From assembly GCF_014194975.1 (NCBI RefSeq), contig NZ_JACIAY010000004.1:124001-188000 (forward strand): a stretch of DNA of 64,000 bases, in the 5' to 3' direction. Shown in pieces: positions 9,525-17,441 of the stretch. Every line of letters starts with the position of its first letter. Position 1 is the first letter of the stretch. Position numbers and translations under genes: made by a program. Below the pieces are notes generated by a model that worked only from the letters and a program-made list of their open reading frames with translations, had not been told where the DNA came from and searched no databases. This DNA comes from Sphingomonas sp. BK580. GTDB lineage: Bacteria > Pseudomonadota > Alphaproteobacteria > Sphingomonadales > Sphingomonadaceae.

Positions 9525-9538
9525 ATTCATATATGAAT
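9525..9538. promoter_or_regulatory. Perfect 14-bp palindrome ATTCATATATGAAT
   Basis: ATTCATATATGAAT is a perfect 14-base palindrome and an AT-rich island in GC-rich DNA. It lies between the divergent receptor and SGNH genes, 59 bases before the SGNH start. It may be an operator or part of a promoter. No partner protein is identified. Confidence 0.4.
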
Positions 9539-9596
9539 TTAGCGAGTACCAGCGATTAGGCTATGTTAAGTCTTCGACAAGGACGGGGAGAGGAAG

Positions 9597-10430
9597 ATGG
9601 GCCAATTCAATCGTTTGCTGTTGGCTATCGTCGGAGTGGTCACGATGACGGCGGCGCGGGCGGAGGCGCCCGCGGCCGAACCGGTCTACCAGAGCGCGCC
9701 AGAACGCCGCACCGTCCCGGAGCGGGACTGGGGCCCTTGGCTGGGGCCGTTCCGGGCGCGGCTGGTGCCCAGCCTGATGCAGGACTTCGGCGAGCGTTAC
9801 CTGTACGCCGCCGCCAACCGCGCGCTCGGTGCGCCGCGGTCGGGCGAGCGACGGGTGGTGTTCCTGGGCGACTCGATCACCGATCGCTGGGATCTGGCGC
9901 GCTCCTTCCCGGGTCGCCCTTATGTCAATCGCGGGATCGGGAGCCAGGTGACGAGCCAGTTGGTACTGCGCTTCCACCAGGACGTTGTCGCACTGCGCCC
10001 CGCGGCCGTGGTGGTGCTCGCCGGCGTGAATGACGTGCAGGGCTTCCTGCAGCAGGAGAGTGACGCGCAGATCGAGGCGAACTGGGAGACGCTGGGCGAC
10101 CTCGCCGACGCGCACGGGATCAGGGTGGTGTTCGGCGCGCTGCTACCCGTCAACGGCGACTCGGCGGCGGCGCGCGACGTACTGCGCGAGCGCGATCCGG
10201 CGCGTCTGCGCGCGCTCAACACCTGGCTGCGCGCCTTCTGCGCGCGGCGAGGCTATGGCTTCGCCGACTATTACGCCGCGCTGGTCGACGGGCGCGGGCT
10301 GATGCGCCCCGATCTCACCGCCGACGGCATCCACCCGCTTCGCGCCGGCTATGCCCTGATGGCGCCGGTAGCGGAGGCCGCGATCCGGCGTGCGCTGGGT
10401 GAGAGGACGCCACGACGCGCGCCGTCCTAG
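9597..10430 (+). CDS. SGNH/GDSL hydrolase, probable exported acetylesterase
   Basis: A protein of 277 residues with a signal peptide of about 22 residues (cleavage near ARAEA). The four SGNH blocks are visible: GDSITD with nucleophile Ser93, the block II Gly in NRGIGSQV, GVND with its Asn, and DGIHP with Asp243 and His246. The family removes acyl groups from lipids, carbohydrates or peptidoglycan. Sitting among glycoside hydrolases, this one is probably a carbohydrate acetylesterase (inference). It is the only plus-strand gene inside the fucose locus and is divergent from the receptor. It has a good ribosome site (GGGGAGAGGAAG) just before the ATG. It resembles the product of 16164-16958, so the two look like paralogues. 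Confidence 0.88.
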   Translation: MGQFNRLLLAIVGVVTMTAARAEAPAAEPVYQSAPERRTVPERDWGPWLGPFRARLVPSLMQDFGERYLYAAANRALGAPRSGERRVVFLGDSITDRWDLARSFPGRPYVNRGIGSQVTSQLVLRFHQDVVALRPAAVVVLAGVNDVQGFLQQESDAQIEANWETLGDLADAHGIRVVFGALLPVNGDSAAARDVLRERDPARLRALNTWLRAFCARRGYGFADYYAALVDGRGLMRPDLTADGIHPLRAGYALMAPVAEAAIRRALGERTPRRAPS

Positions 10431-10445
10431 CGACACCGCGCCGGC

Positions 10446-10796
10446 TCATTCCTGCGCTGCCAGGTCGAAGATCAGCGGCGCCTCCACCCACTTCTCCCCC
10501 GCCGTCGCCCAGGGCAGGCGCTGCTGGAAGCCGTCCATCAGCGCCTCCCAGGCGACGACGTCCGGATCGGCGGCATCGGCGCGCGCCTTCGCGGCCGGAT
10601 CGAAGGCCGCGGTGACGTCCATCACCATCACCAGCCGGTTGCCGCTGCGGAAGATCTGCATCGCCGCGATCCCCGCGGTTCGGATGCTCGCCACCACCGC
10701 CTTGGGCACCGCGCCGGCGGCGTGCCACGCCTCGTAGCGCGCGATCGACGCGGGCTCGTCGATCAGGTCGAGCAGCAGGACGTGGCGCTGGGTCAA
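10446..10796 (-). CDS. L-rhamnose mutarotase family protein (probable L-fucose mutarotase)
   Basis: A protein of 116 residues, the normal size for the RhaM/DUF718 family of small ferredoxin-like alpha/beta barrels that interconvert alpha and beta anomers. Family features include YEAWHAAGAVP, MQIFRSGNRLVMVMD and the C-terminal KWVEAPLIFDL. In this operon L-fucose is the likely substrate, feeding the correct anomer to the dehydrogenase. The start is a TTG overlapping the SDR stop codon (AAT TGA against TTG ACC), so translation is probably coupled. It is the last gene of the fucose operon and its stop faces the SGNH gene 15 bases away. Confidence 0.85.
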   Translation of the reverse strand: MTQRHVLLLDLIDEPASIARYEAWHAAGAVPKAVVASIRTAGIAAMQIFRSGNRLVMVMDVTAAFDPAAKARADAADPDVVAWEALMDGFQQRLPWATAGEKWVEAPLIFDLAAQE

Positions 10797-11521
10797 TTGA
10801 TCCAGCCCCCGTCGACGATGTGCGCCTGCCCCGTGGTGAAGGCGGACTCGTCGCTCGCGAGGTACAGGGCGAGCGCGGCGACCTCCTCGGGGCGGCCGAG
10901 CCGCCCCATCGGCTGGCGCGCGGTGAAGTCGGCGCGCGCCTTGGCATAGTCGCCGGTGTCGTGCAGCCGCTGCTGGAGCGAGGGCGAGTCGACCGTGCCC
11001 GGGCAGATCGCGTTGCAGCGGATGCCGCGCGCGACGAAGTCGGCGGCGACCGACTTGGTCAGCCCGATCACCGCCGCCTTGGTCGCGCCATAGGCGAAGC
11101 GGTTGGGGATGCCCTTGATCGAGCTGGCGATCGACGCGACGTTGACGATGCTGCCGCCGCCGCGCTCCAGCATCGCCGGCAGGAAGGCGCGCACCGTCCG
11201 GTACATGGCGGTGACGTTGAGGTCGTTGGAGAAGGCCCAGGCGTCCTCGTCGCAGTCGAGGATGGTGCCGCTGTGGACGAAGCCGGCGCAGTTGACGAGC
11301 ACGTCGACCGGCCCGGTCCGCCCCGCCAGCGATGCGACCGCGGCGGCGTCGCGCACGTCGAGCGCGAGCGTCTCGGCGTCGAGACCGTCGAGCTTGGCGG
11401 GATCGATGTCGCTGGCGATGACGCGTGCGCCCTCGCGCGCGAACAGCTCGGCGGTGGCGCGGCCGATGCCCTGGCCCGCGGCGGTGATGAAGGCGGTCTT
11501 GCCCGCCAGACGGTCGCTCAC
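10793..11521 (-). CDS. SDR oxidoreductase, probable 2-keto-3-deoxy-L-fuconate dehydrogenase
   Basis: A protein of 242 residues and a classical short-chain dehydrogenase. It has the cofactor motif TAAGQGIGRA near the N-terminus, NVASIASS for the catalytic Ser, and YGATKAA for Tyr and Lys. The C-terminus IVDGGWIN is standard. The N-terminus LAGKTAFITAAGQGIG is characteristic of the SDR that oxidises 2-keto-3-deoxy-L-fuconate to the 2,4-diketo acid in the non-phosphorylating fucose pathway. The context supports this, since dehydrogenase, lactonase and dehydratase are all present. The start is GTG, overlapping the preceding gene's TGA by four bases with GGAG upstream. Longer in-frame starts would extend into the aldo/keto reductase gene and are rejected. 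Confidence 0.85.
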   Translation of the reverse strand: MSDRLAGKTAFITAAGQGIGRATAELFAREGARVIASDIDPAKLDGLDAETLALDVRDAAAVASLAGRTGPVDVLVNCAGFVHSGTILDCDEDAWAFSNDLNVTAMYRTVRAFLPAMLERGGGSIVNVASIASSIKGIPNRFAYGATKAAVIGLTKSVAADFVARGIRCNAICPGTVDSPSLQQRLHDTGDYAKARADFTARQPMGRLGRPEEVAALALYLASDESAFTTGQAHIVDGGWIN

Positions 11522-12501
11522 GCAGATGTCTCCGTTGAAGAAAGGTCGAGCGCGGCGCGACATTCGCCCCACAGCGGCTCGGGAATGGGATGGCGCGCGT
11601 AGCGCAACGTGTCCGCCACCTGCGCCTCTCCGACCAGGCCAGGGATGACGCTCGCCACCGCCGGCGCGCGCGCGGGAAAGTGCAGCGCCGCGGCGGGCAG
11701 CGGCACGCCGTGGCGCGCGCAGACCCGCTCCAGCGCGGCGACCCGCGCGACCACCTCGGCGGGGGCCGGGGCGTAGTTGAAATGGCCCTGCGCGGCGCTG
11801 CCCTCGACCAGGATCCCGCTGTTGTACGGGCCGCCGATCACCACGCGCGTGCCGACCCGCGCGCAGCGATCGAGCAGCGCGGCGGCGGCGTCGGGCTCCA
11901 GCAGCGTGTAGCGGCCGGCGAGCAGGATCACGTCGAGCTCGACCGCGTCGAGCAGCCGCTCGCACACCGCGATCTCGTTGACGCCCAATCCGATCGCGTC
12001 GATCGCGCCGGCGTCGCGCAGGTCGCGCAGCGCGCGATAGCCGCCGTCGAGGAAGGCGCGCAGGTGGCGCTCGGCCGCGGCGCCGTGAGTCACCTCGCCG
12101 AGATCGTGCGCGAAGAGCAGCTCGACGCGATCGCGGCGCAGCCGGGTGAGGCTCGCCTCGTGGCTCCGCAGGATCGCGTCGCGGCCATAGTCGAACACCG
12201 GCTCGAGCGGCGGCGCGGCGACGAAGCCGTGACGCTCGGGCGCGTCGCTGTCGGTCGGCACCAGCAGCCGTCCGACCTTGGTCGAGACGATCGCGCGCGC
12301 CTCCGGATCGTGGCGCGCCAGCGCGCGGCCGAGCCGCTCCTCCGCCAGGCCGAAGCCGTAGTGCGGCGCGACGTCGAAATAGCCGATCCCGGCGGCGAGC
12401 GCGGCGGCGACGGTGGCGTCGGCCGTAGCGTCGTCGACTTCGCGGTAGAGGTTGCCGATCCCGGCACAGCCCATGCCGAGCGGCGGCAGTGTCAGCGTCA
12501 T
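11518..12501 (-). CDS. Aldo/keto reductase, probable L-fucose dehydrogenase
   Basis: A protein of 327 residues of the aldo/keto reductase superfamily, in the group that includes L-fucose dehydrogenase and pyridoxal 4-dehydrogenase. It would oxidise L-fucose to L-fuconolactone with NAD(P). Signature parts are GMGCAGIGNLY at the start, YFDVAPHYGFGLAEERLG (catalytic Asp and Tyr), STKVGRLL (catalytic Lys), FAHDLG, GLGVNE and VIPGLVG near the end. It starts with an ATG that overlaps the lactonase stop by four bases and ends by overlapping the SDR start. Substrate assignment rests on neighbours and family resemblance, and cofactor preference cannot be read here. Confidence 0.85.
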   Translation of the reverse strand: MTLTLPPLGMGCAGIGNLYREVDDATADATVAAALAAGIGYFDVAPHYGFGLAEERLGRALARHDPEARAIVSTKVGRLLVPTDSDAPERHGFVAAPPLEPVFDYGRDAILRSHEASLTRLRRDRVELLFAHDLGEVTHGAAAERHLRAFLDGGYRALRDLRDAGAIDAIGLGVNEIAVCERLLDAVELDVILLAGRYTLLEPDAAAALLDRCARVGTRVVIGGPYNSGILVEGSAAQGHFNYAPAPAEVVARVAALERVCARHGVPLPAAALHFPARAPAVASVIPGLVGEAQVADTLRYARHPIPEPLWGECRAALDLSSTETSA

Positions 12502-13307
12502 GCGGCGATCCCGTAGGTGGCGCGCGCGGTGGCGTCGAACACGGCGGCGTGATGCTCGGCCGGCACCAGCGCGCGCGCCTGCGCCTGCCAGCCGCCATAG
12601 TCGCCCGCGAGCGCGAGCACGGGCCAGTCGCTGCCCCACATCAGCCGGTCGGGCGCGAACAGCGCGACCAGCGCGGCGGCGGCGGGCGCGATCGCCGCGG
12701 ACGGCTCGGCGGGGCCGCGCTCGGTGAGCAGGCCGGAGAGCTTGCAGCGCACCCGCGGCAGCGCGGCGAGCGCGGCCATGTCGGCCTGCCACTCGGTCAG
12801 GTCGCCGAGTACCGGCTTGGCGCCGTGGTCGATCACGATCGTGAGCGCGGGATGACGCGCCGCGAGCCGCGCGAGGCTGGGCAGGTGGCGCGGGCGCACC
12901 AGCGCCTCCAGGACCAGCCCGGCGCGCGCCATCGCCTCCCACACCGGATCGCGCGAGCGATCGTCGTACCAGTCGGCGGCGAGGTCCTGCACCATCGGGC
13001 GCAGCGCGCGCAGCTTGGGCGCGCGCGCGCGCCGCTCGACCGCGGCGACCGCGTCGGGCGCGTCCACGTCGGCCCAGCCCGTCACCGCCAGCACCTGCGG
13101 CTCCCTCAAAGCCACCTCGAGCAGCCAGTCGGTGTCGCGCGCGTTGGGCTGCGACTGCACCAGCACCACGCCCGCGACCGTCGCCGCGCCGGGCAGCGCG
13201 CGCCAGTCCTCCATGAGGAAGTCGCGGTGGATCGCGGGGAGGGCGGGCGTCGGCCAGCGGTGGCCGTTGGCGCCGATGCGCCAGAGGTGGACGTGCGTGT
13301 CGATCAC
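12498..13307 (-). CDS. Amidohydrolase, probable L-fuconolactonase
   Basis: A protein of 269 residues of the amidohydrolase_2 (COG3618) family. It should hydrolyse L-fucono-lactone to L-fuconate. The metal-binding start IDTHVHLW, the barrel motifs VLVQSQPNARDTDWLL and IDHGAKP, and the terminal MWGSDWPV with its catalytic Asp are all present. The start is GTG and overlaps the stop of the FucP gene by four bases. Its place between dehydrogenase and permease, and the dehydratase gene elsewhere in the locus, make the fucose assignment strong. Related lactonases for other sugar lactones cannot be fully excluded. Confidence 0.87.
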   Translation of the reverse strand: MIDTHVHLWRIGANGHRWPTPALPAIHRDFLMEDWRALPGAATVAGVVLVQSQPNARDTDWLLEVALREPQVLAVTGWADVDAPDAVAAVERRARAPKLRALRPMVQDLAADWYDDRSRDPVWEAMARAGLVLEALVRPRHLPSLARLAARHPALTIVIDHGAKPVLGDLTEWQADMAALAALPRVRCKLSGLLTERGPAEPSAAIAPAAAALVALFAPDRLMWGSDWPVLALAGDYGGWQAQARALVPAEHHAAVFDATARATYGIAA

Positions 13308-14533
13308 GCGCGCCCCCGCGGCAGCGACAGCGCGTAGAGCAGCACCACCGCGAAACAGGCCGCGGGCACGACCATCGCCACCACGATCGAGCCGCTGCGG
13401 TCCGACACCAGCCCCATCAGCGCCGGGAACATTGCGCCGCCGACGATCGCCATCACCAGCAGCGCCGCGGCGGACTTGGTCAGCGCGCCGAGGTCGCGCA
13501 CCGCCTCGGCGAAGATCGTCGGGTACATGATCGACATGAAGAAGCTGGTCGCCACCAGCGCGACGATGCCGGTCCCGCCGCCGAGCAGCGCCGCCGCCAG
13601 CGTCAGCGCGCCCGCGATCGCGGCGAAGGCGGCGAGCAGCCGCGCCGGCGCGACGCGCGTCATCAGCGCGGTGCCCGCGAAGCGCCCCGCCATGAACAGC
13701 ACCAGCGACAGCGTCAGGTAATGCGCCGCGGTGCGCTCGCCCGTGCCCGGCACCGCCACCTCGCTGTAGCGGATCAGGAAGCTCCAGATGCCGACCTGCG
13801 CGCCGACGTAGAAGAACTGCGCCGCGACGCCGCCGCGCACCCGCGCCGAGCGCACCACCGCGGCGAAGTCACCCGCGGCGCCGACGCCTTCCTCGACGTC
13901 GCGCTCGGTCGCGACCGGCGGGAAGGGCGTCAGCCGGATCAGCACCGCCCAGGCCAGCACGCCCAGGCCGATGACGAGGTAGGGCAGCTGCACCGCCGCC
14001 GCCTCGGCCGCGCGCGCGGCATCGCCGGTGACCGGACCCGACTGGCCCGAGAGGATGAACTGGCTGCCGATCAGCACGCCCGTGATCGAGCCGAGCGGGT
14101 TGAACGCCTGCGCCAGGTTGAGCCGCCGCGCCGCGCTGTCCTCGCTGCCCAGCTTGGCCATCAGCGGGTTGGCCGAGGTCTCGAGGAAGCCGAGCCCGCT
14201 CGCGATCACGAACAAGGCGAGCAGGAAGGCGGGATAGCTCTGCCACGCCGCGGCGGGCCAGAACATGAGTGCGCCCGCGCCGTACAGCAGCAGCCCGAGC
14301 AGCACCGCGGCACGATAGCCGAAGCGCCGCATCGTCAGCGCCGCCGGGATGGCGAGGCAGAAATAGCCGAGGTAGAAGGCCGACTGCACCAGCCCCGCGC
14401 CGAGATCGCTCAGCACGAACAATTTCTTGAAATGCGCGATCAGCACGTCGTTGAGGTTGTTGGCGACGCCCCACAGGAAGAAGAGCGCGACGACGAGCAC
14501 CAGCGGCAGCCGCCGCATCGCCGCGCCGCTCAT
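13304..14533 (-). CDS. fucP: L-fucose:H+ symporter FucP (MFS)
   Basis: A protein of 409 residues with about 12 membrane segments, the size of FucP-type major facilitator proteins. The first helix carries the FucP hallmark FFLWGVANNLNDVLIAHF, including the Asn/Asp region important for fucose/proton coupling in the family. FLETSANPL and NLAQAFNPLGSITG are also characteristic of FucP/GluP permeases. It should move free L-fucose from the periplasm, where GH29 would release it, into the cytoplasm. The ATG overlaps the GH29 stop by four bases. The much longer in-frame open frame upstream is a shadow of GH29. Confidence 0.9.
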   Translation of the reverse strand: MSGAAMRRLPLVLVVALFFLWGVANNLNDVLIAHFKKLFVLSDLGAGLVQSAFYLGYFCLAIPAALTMRRFGYRAAVLLGLLLYGAGALMFWPAAAWQSYPAFLLALFVIASGLGFLETSANPLMAKLGSEDSAARRLNLAQAFNPLGSITGVLIGSQFILSGQSGPVTGDAARAAEAAAVQLPYLVIGLGVLAWAVLIRLTPFPPVATERDVEEGVGAAGDFAAVVRSARVRGGVAAQFFYVGAQVGIWSFLIRYSEVAVPGTGERTAAHYLTLSLVLFMAGRFAGTALMTRVAPARLLAAFAAIAGALTLAAALLGGGTGIVALVATSFFMSIMYPTIFAEAVRDLGALTKSAAALLVMAIVGGAMFPALMGLVSDRSGSIVVAMVVPAACFAVVLLYALSLPRGRA

Positions 14534-16161
14534 GCCAGCCCGCGCCCGTCGACCCGCACCGCGGGGACGAACCCGCCCGGCGCGCGCCCGCCGAGGTCGA
14601 GCTCGAGCCCGCGCGGCGTCTGGCGGTGCGCGACCGTGCCGCCGCCGAGCAGCGAGACGTGCTCGACCACCGGCGCGTTCGGCCCCGTGGCCAATGCGGC
14701 GACGCGCGCGGTGCCGGCGGGCGGCTTGAGGAACAGAGCGTAGAGCGCGCCGGCGCGCGTGGTGAAGCGCACGTCCTCGGCGGTGAAGGGCTTGGCGGCC
14801 TCCTCGTTCTGCGCGCCCGCGGTGACCTGGGTCGGCCCCTCGCCGTAGATCCGCCACGGGCGCGAGGCGAAGATCGCCTCGCCGTTGATCGCCATCCAGC
14901 GCTCCATCGCGTCCAGGATCTTCTCCTCCTCGGCGTCGATCGCGCCGTGACCCGGCTGCGGGATCGAGAGCAGCAGGTTGCCGTTCTTCGAGACGACGTC
15001 GGCGAGCCGCTGCACCACGTCCTCGGCGGTCTTGTAGCTGCGGTCGTTGAGCCTGGCGACATTGTAGAACCAGTCGCCGATGCAGGTGTCGGTCTGCCAC
15101 GGCTCGGCGCGCAGCCGGTCGCTGAAGCCGCGCTCGACGTCCTCGACGATCCCGCCCAGCTGGTGCGGCTCCAGCTTCTTTCCGGTCAGCACCACCTCGG
15201 GCGCGCCGTGCCACTGGATCGCGCGGTTGTAATAGTCCGCCGCCGCCTCCAGCCCGATCGCGCCGAACGGCAGCGCGGTATCGTCCATGTAGCAGAGATC
15301 GGGCTTGTACTTGGCCATCAGGTCGGCCTGGCGCAGCAGCCACCGGGCGGCGTAGCGCGGGTCGGCCGGGGGCGGCGTCTCGATCCACTGGCCGTCGTGC
15401 GCCTCGTGCCACTTGCCCATCGCCGCGGCGGTGCGGATGCCGTCGGGCGCGACCATGTGACGGCCGGTGTAGAGCTGCCGCGGGTCGAGCCCCTCCCACC
15501 AGGTGCCGCGGCCGTCGGCGCGGGTCAGGCGATAGGCGTCGTAGCGCTCGCCCGCGCGCGGCCCTTCGGGGTCATAGGCGTAGGCGGGCTGGTACCAGTG
15601 CCAGGCGTGCGCGGCATGGTTCGAGACGCCGAACTTGAGCCCCGCCTGCCGTGCCGCGCGTTCCCAGGTGCCGACCACGTCGCGCTTCGGCCCGACGCGC
15701 AGCGAGTTCCAGGCGTGGTAGCGGCTGTCGTAGCAGTCGAGATTGTCGTGGTGGCAGGCGAGCGCCATGAAATATTTGGCGCCGACGCGCTTGTAGCGGT
15801 CGACCAGCGCCTGCGGGTCCCAGCGCTCCGCCTTCCACAGGTTCTGGATGTCCTTCATCCCGACCTTCGTGGGGTGGCCGTAGGTGCGCAGGTGGTGCTC
15901 GTAGACCGGGTGCCCCTGCATGTAGAGGAAGCGGCCGTACCAGTCGCCCTGCTCGGGCACCGCCTGCGGCCCCCAGTGCGACCACAGCCCCAGCTTGGCG
16001 TCGCGGAACCACTCGGGGACACGGTAGTGCGAGCGCAGCGACTCCCACGTCGGCTGGACCGGCCCGCTCACCGTGCCGGTCGGGCTGGCGGCGAGGCCGG
16101 CGCGCGCGGCGAGCACCGCGGCCGAGCCGGCGAGGAAGGCGCGGCGCTGGATCGCGGTCAC
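14530..16161 (-). CDS. GH29 alpha-L-fucosidase, exported
   Basis: A protein of 543 residues. It begins with a Tat-like leader (QRRAFLAGSAAVLAARAGLA) and should act in the periplasm. The GH29 barrel starts at WFRDAKLGLWSHWGPQAVPE and continues through MALACHHDNLDCYDS and GLKFGVSNHAAHAWHW. The expected nucleophile is the first Asp of CYMDD (about residue 293). SKNGNLLLSIPQPGHG is a typical fucosidase segment after the catalytic region. The start is GTG two bases after the stop of the SGNH gene. The family usually cleaves alpha-1,3/4-linked fucose, and some members take alpha-1,2. The linkage cannot be judged from sequence alone. Confidence 0.9.
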   Translation of the reverse strand: MTAIQRRAFLAGSAAVLAARAGLAASPTGTVSGPVQPTWESLRSHYRVPEWFRDAKLGLWSHWGPQAVPEQGDWYGRFLYMQGHPVYEHHLRTYGHPTKVGMKDIQNLWKAERWDPQALVDRYKRVGAKYFMALACHHDNLDCYDSRYHAWNSLRVGPKRDVVGTWERAARQAGLKFGVSNHAAHAWHWYQPAYAYDPEGPRAGERYDAYRLTRADGRGTWWEGLDPRQLYTGRHMVAPDGIRTAAAMGKWHEAHDGQWIETPPPADPRYAARWLLRQADLMAKYKPDLCYMDDTALPFGAIGLEAAADYYNRAIQWHGAPEVVLTGKKLEPHQLGGIVEDVERGFSDRLRAEPWQTDTCIGDWFYNVARLNDRSYKTAEDVVQRLADVVSKNGNLLLSIPQPGHGAIDAEEEKILDAMERWMAINGEAIFASRPWRIYGEGPTQVTAGAQNEEAAKPFTAEDVRFTTRAGALYALFLKPPAGTARVAALATGPNAPVVEHVSLLGGGTVAHRQTPRGLELDLGGRAPGGFVPAVRVDGRGLA

Positions 16162-16163
16162 GC

Positions 16164-16958
16164 TCAGCGCCCGAGCGCGCGGCGGATCGAGTCGAGCGCG
16201 ACCGGCGCCATCGCCGCATAGCCCGCCGCGGTGGGGTGGACGCCGTCGCTCGCCAGCCCCTCGCGCATCGCGCCCGCGGGCGTGGCGAGCACCGGGTGAT
16301 AATCCACCCAGGTCGCGCCGCTGCGGCGCGCGTAGGCCCTGAGCCAGGCGTTGAGCGCGGCGATCTGCGGCGCGGGCCGCTTGTCCGGGCTCCACGGAAA
16401 GGCAGCGGCGGGCGGGACCGAGGCGAGGATCACCTTGATCCCGTTGGCGCGCGCCAGCTCGGCCATGCTCTGGATATGGCCCTCGACCGTCTCGATCGTG
16501 GTCGCGCCGGTGTTGCCCGCCACGTCGTTGGTGCCCGCCATGATGTGGACTGCCTGGGGATGGAGGGCGATCACGTCCTGGCGGAAGCGCAGCAGCATCT
16601 GCGACGTGGTCTGGCCGCTGATGCCGCGATCGACCCGGCCGTCGCGCCAGAAATCGGGCGCGAGATTGATCCAATTGTCGGTGATCGAGTCGCCCATGAA
16701 GACCACGCGCGGCTTCTCCGTCAGCGCGCGATCGGCCGCGGCGTAGCGGCACAGCTGGCCGTGGTCGCGCGTGAGCATGTGGAGGTTGGCGATCGTTCCC
16801 GCCGCCTTGTCCGCCGGCCTGGGATGCGTCGGGCAGGGGTCGGCGACGATGCCCGAGGGATCGTCGGCGTACGGGTCACCGGGCACCTTGGTCTGTGCCG
16901 CCGCGACGGTCGCGGTGGCGAGCAGCGCCGCGGCTGCCCAGCTGATCGATGCGCGCAA
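16164..16958 (-). CDS. SGNH/GDSL hydrolase, first gene of the fucose operon
   Basis: A protein of 264 residues with an N-terminal signal peptide (SWAAAALLATATVAAAQ). SGNH blocks: MGDSITD with nucleophile Ser91, DRGISGQT, GTND, and DGVHP with Asp238 and His241. It is probably an exported acetylesterase that deacetylates the glycan before the fucosidase acts (inference). No ATG fits the signal peptide. The chosen TTG at 16958 is preceded by GGGAGAGGAAG, and the in-frame extension to 17252 gives an unlikely leader. It is the promoter-proximal gene of the operon that continues through GH29 to the mutarotase. Confidence 0.82.
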   Translation of the reverse strand: MRASISWAAAALLATATVAAAQTKVPGDPYADDPSGIVADPCPTHPRPADKAAGTIANLHMLTRDHGQLCRYAAADRALTEKPRVVFMGDSITDNWINLAPDFWRDGRVDRGISGQTTSQMLLRFRQDVIALHPQAVHIMAGTNDVAGNTGATTIETVEGHIQSMAELARANGIKVILASVPPAAAFPWSPDKRPAPQIAALNAWLRAYARRSGATWVDYHPVLATPAGAMREGLASDGVHPTAAGYAAMAPVALDSIRRALGR

Positions 16959-17441
16959 CGCTTCCTCTCCCTCACCCGAGGCCGCCGCTCGGTCGGGCAG
17001 CGCTCCTGTCGTGACGCTACAACGGGCGACCGGGCGGATGCAACGGGCATGAAGCGCGTTTTCACTGGTGAAGCGACCGGTTCGGGCCCGGGCCGCGGGG
17101 CTCGGCGTCGCACGCGAGCCGCAGGATCCCTGCGGCGCATCGTGGCGCATCTCGCGACATGCTCGAGACGGCACTCCGACGAGCTCGGTGTTCCTTTGGC
17201 GCGATCGACGATCGTTCTTGCGTTTCGCCGCCGCGAGGACGGATCGTGCCACGGCTCAGGTCCTCCCGTTCTTGCCTTGCCCCGGAGCGCTGCCGCCGCC
17301 ATGTCGGCCGGTGCTTCGGCACGATCCTCGCTACCTGCAGCGCCGTGCCGCACCCACGCGACGCCCCGTGACACGCGCGCCGATGCCCGCTAACCTACCG
17401 TCTCGACGCCATTTCTTAGGCGCGGCAGGGGAGGGTCTCAC
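16959..17441. other. Intergenic region between fucose operon and VOC gene
   Basis: These 483 bases lie upstream of the divergent fucose operon and VOC gene and contain no convincing coding frame. An inverted pair TGAA (17050-17053) and TTCA (17061-17064) around a GC core lies about 95 bases before the operon start and could be an operator half-site. No strong promoter is recognised. Confidence 0.5.

Noticed and set aside
6439..9648. A 1069-residue plus-strand open frame opposite the receptor
   Set aside because: Antisense to a receptor with complete motifs. No signature is seen in the translated frame.
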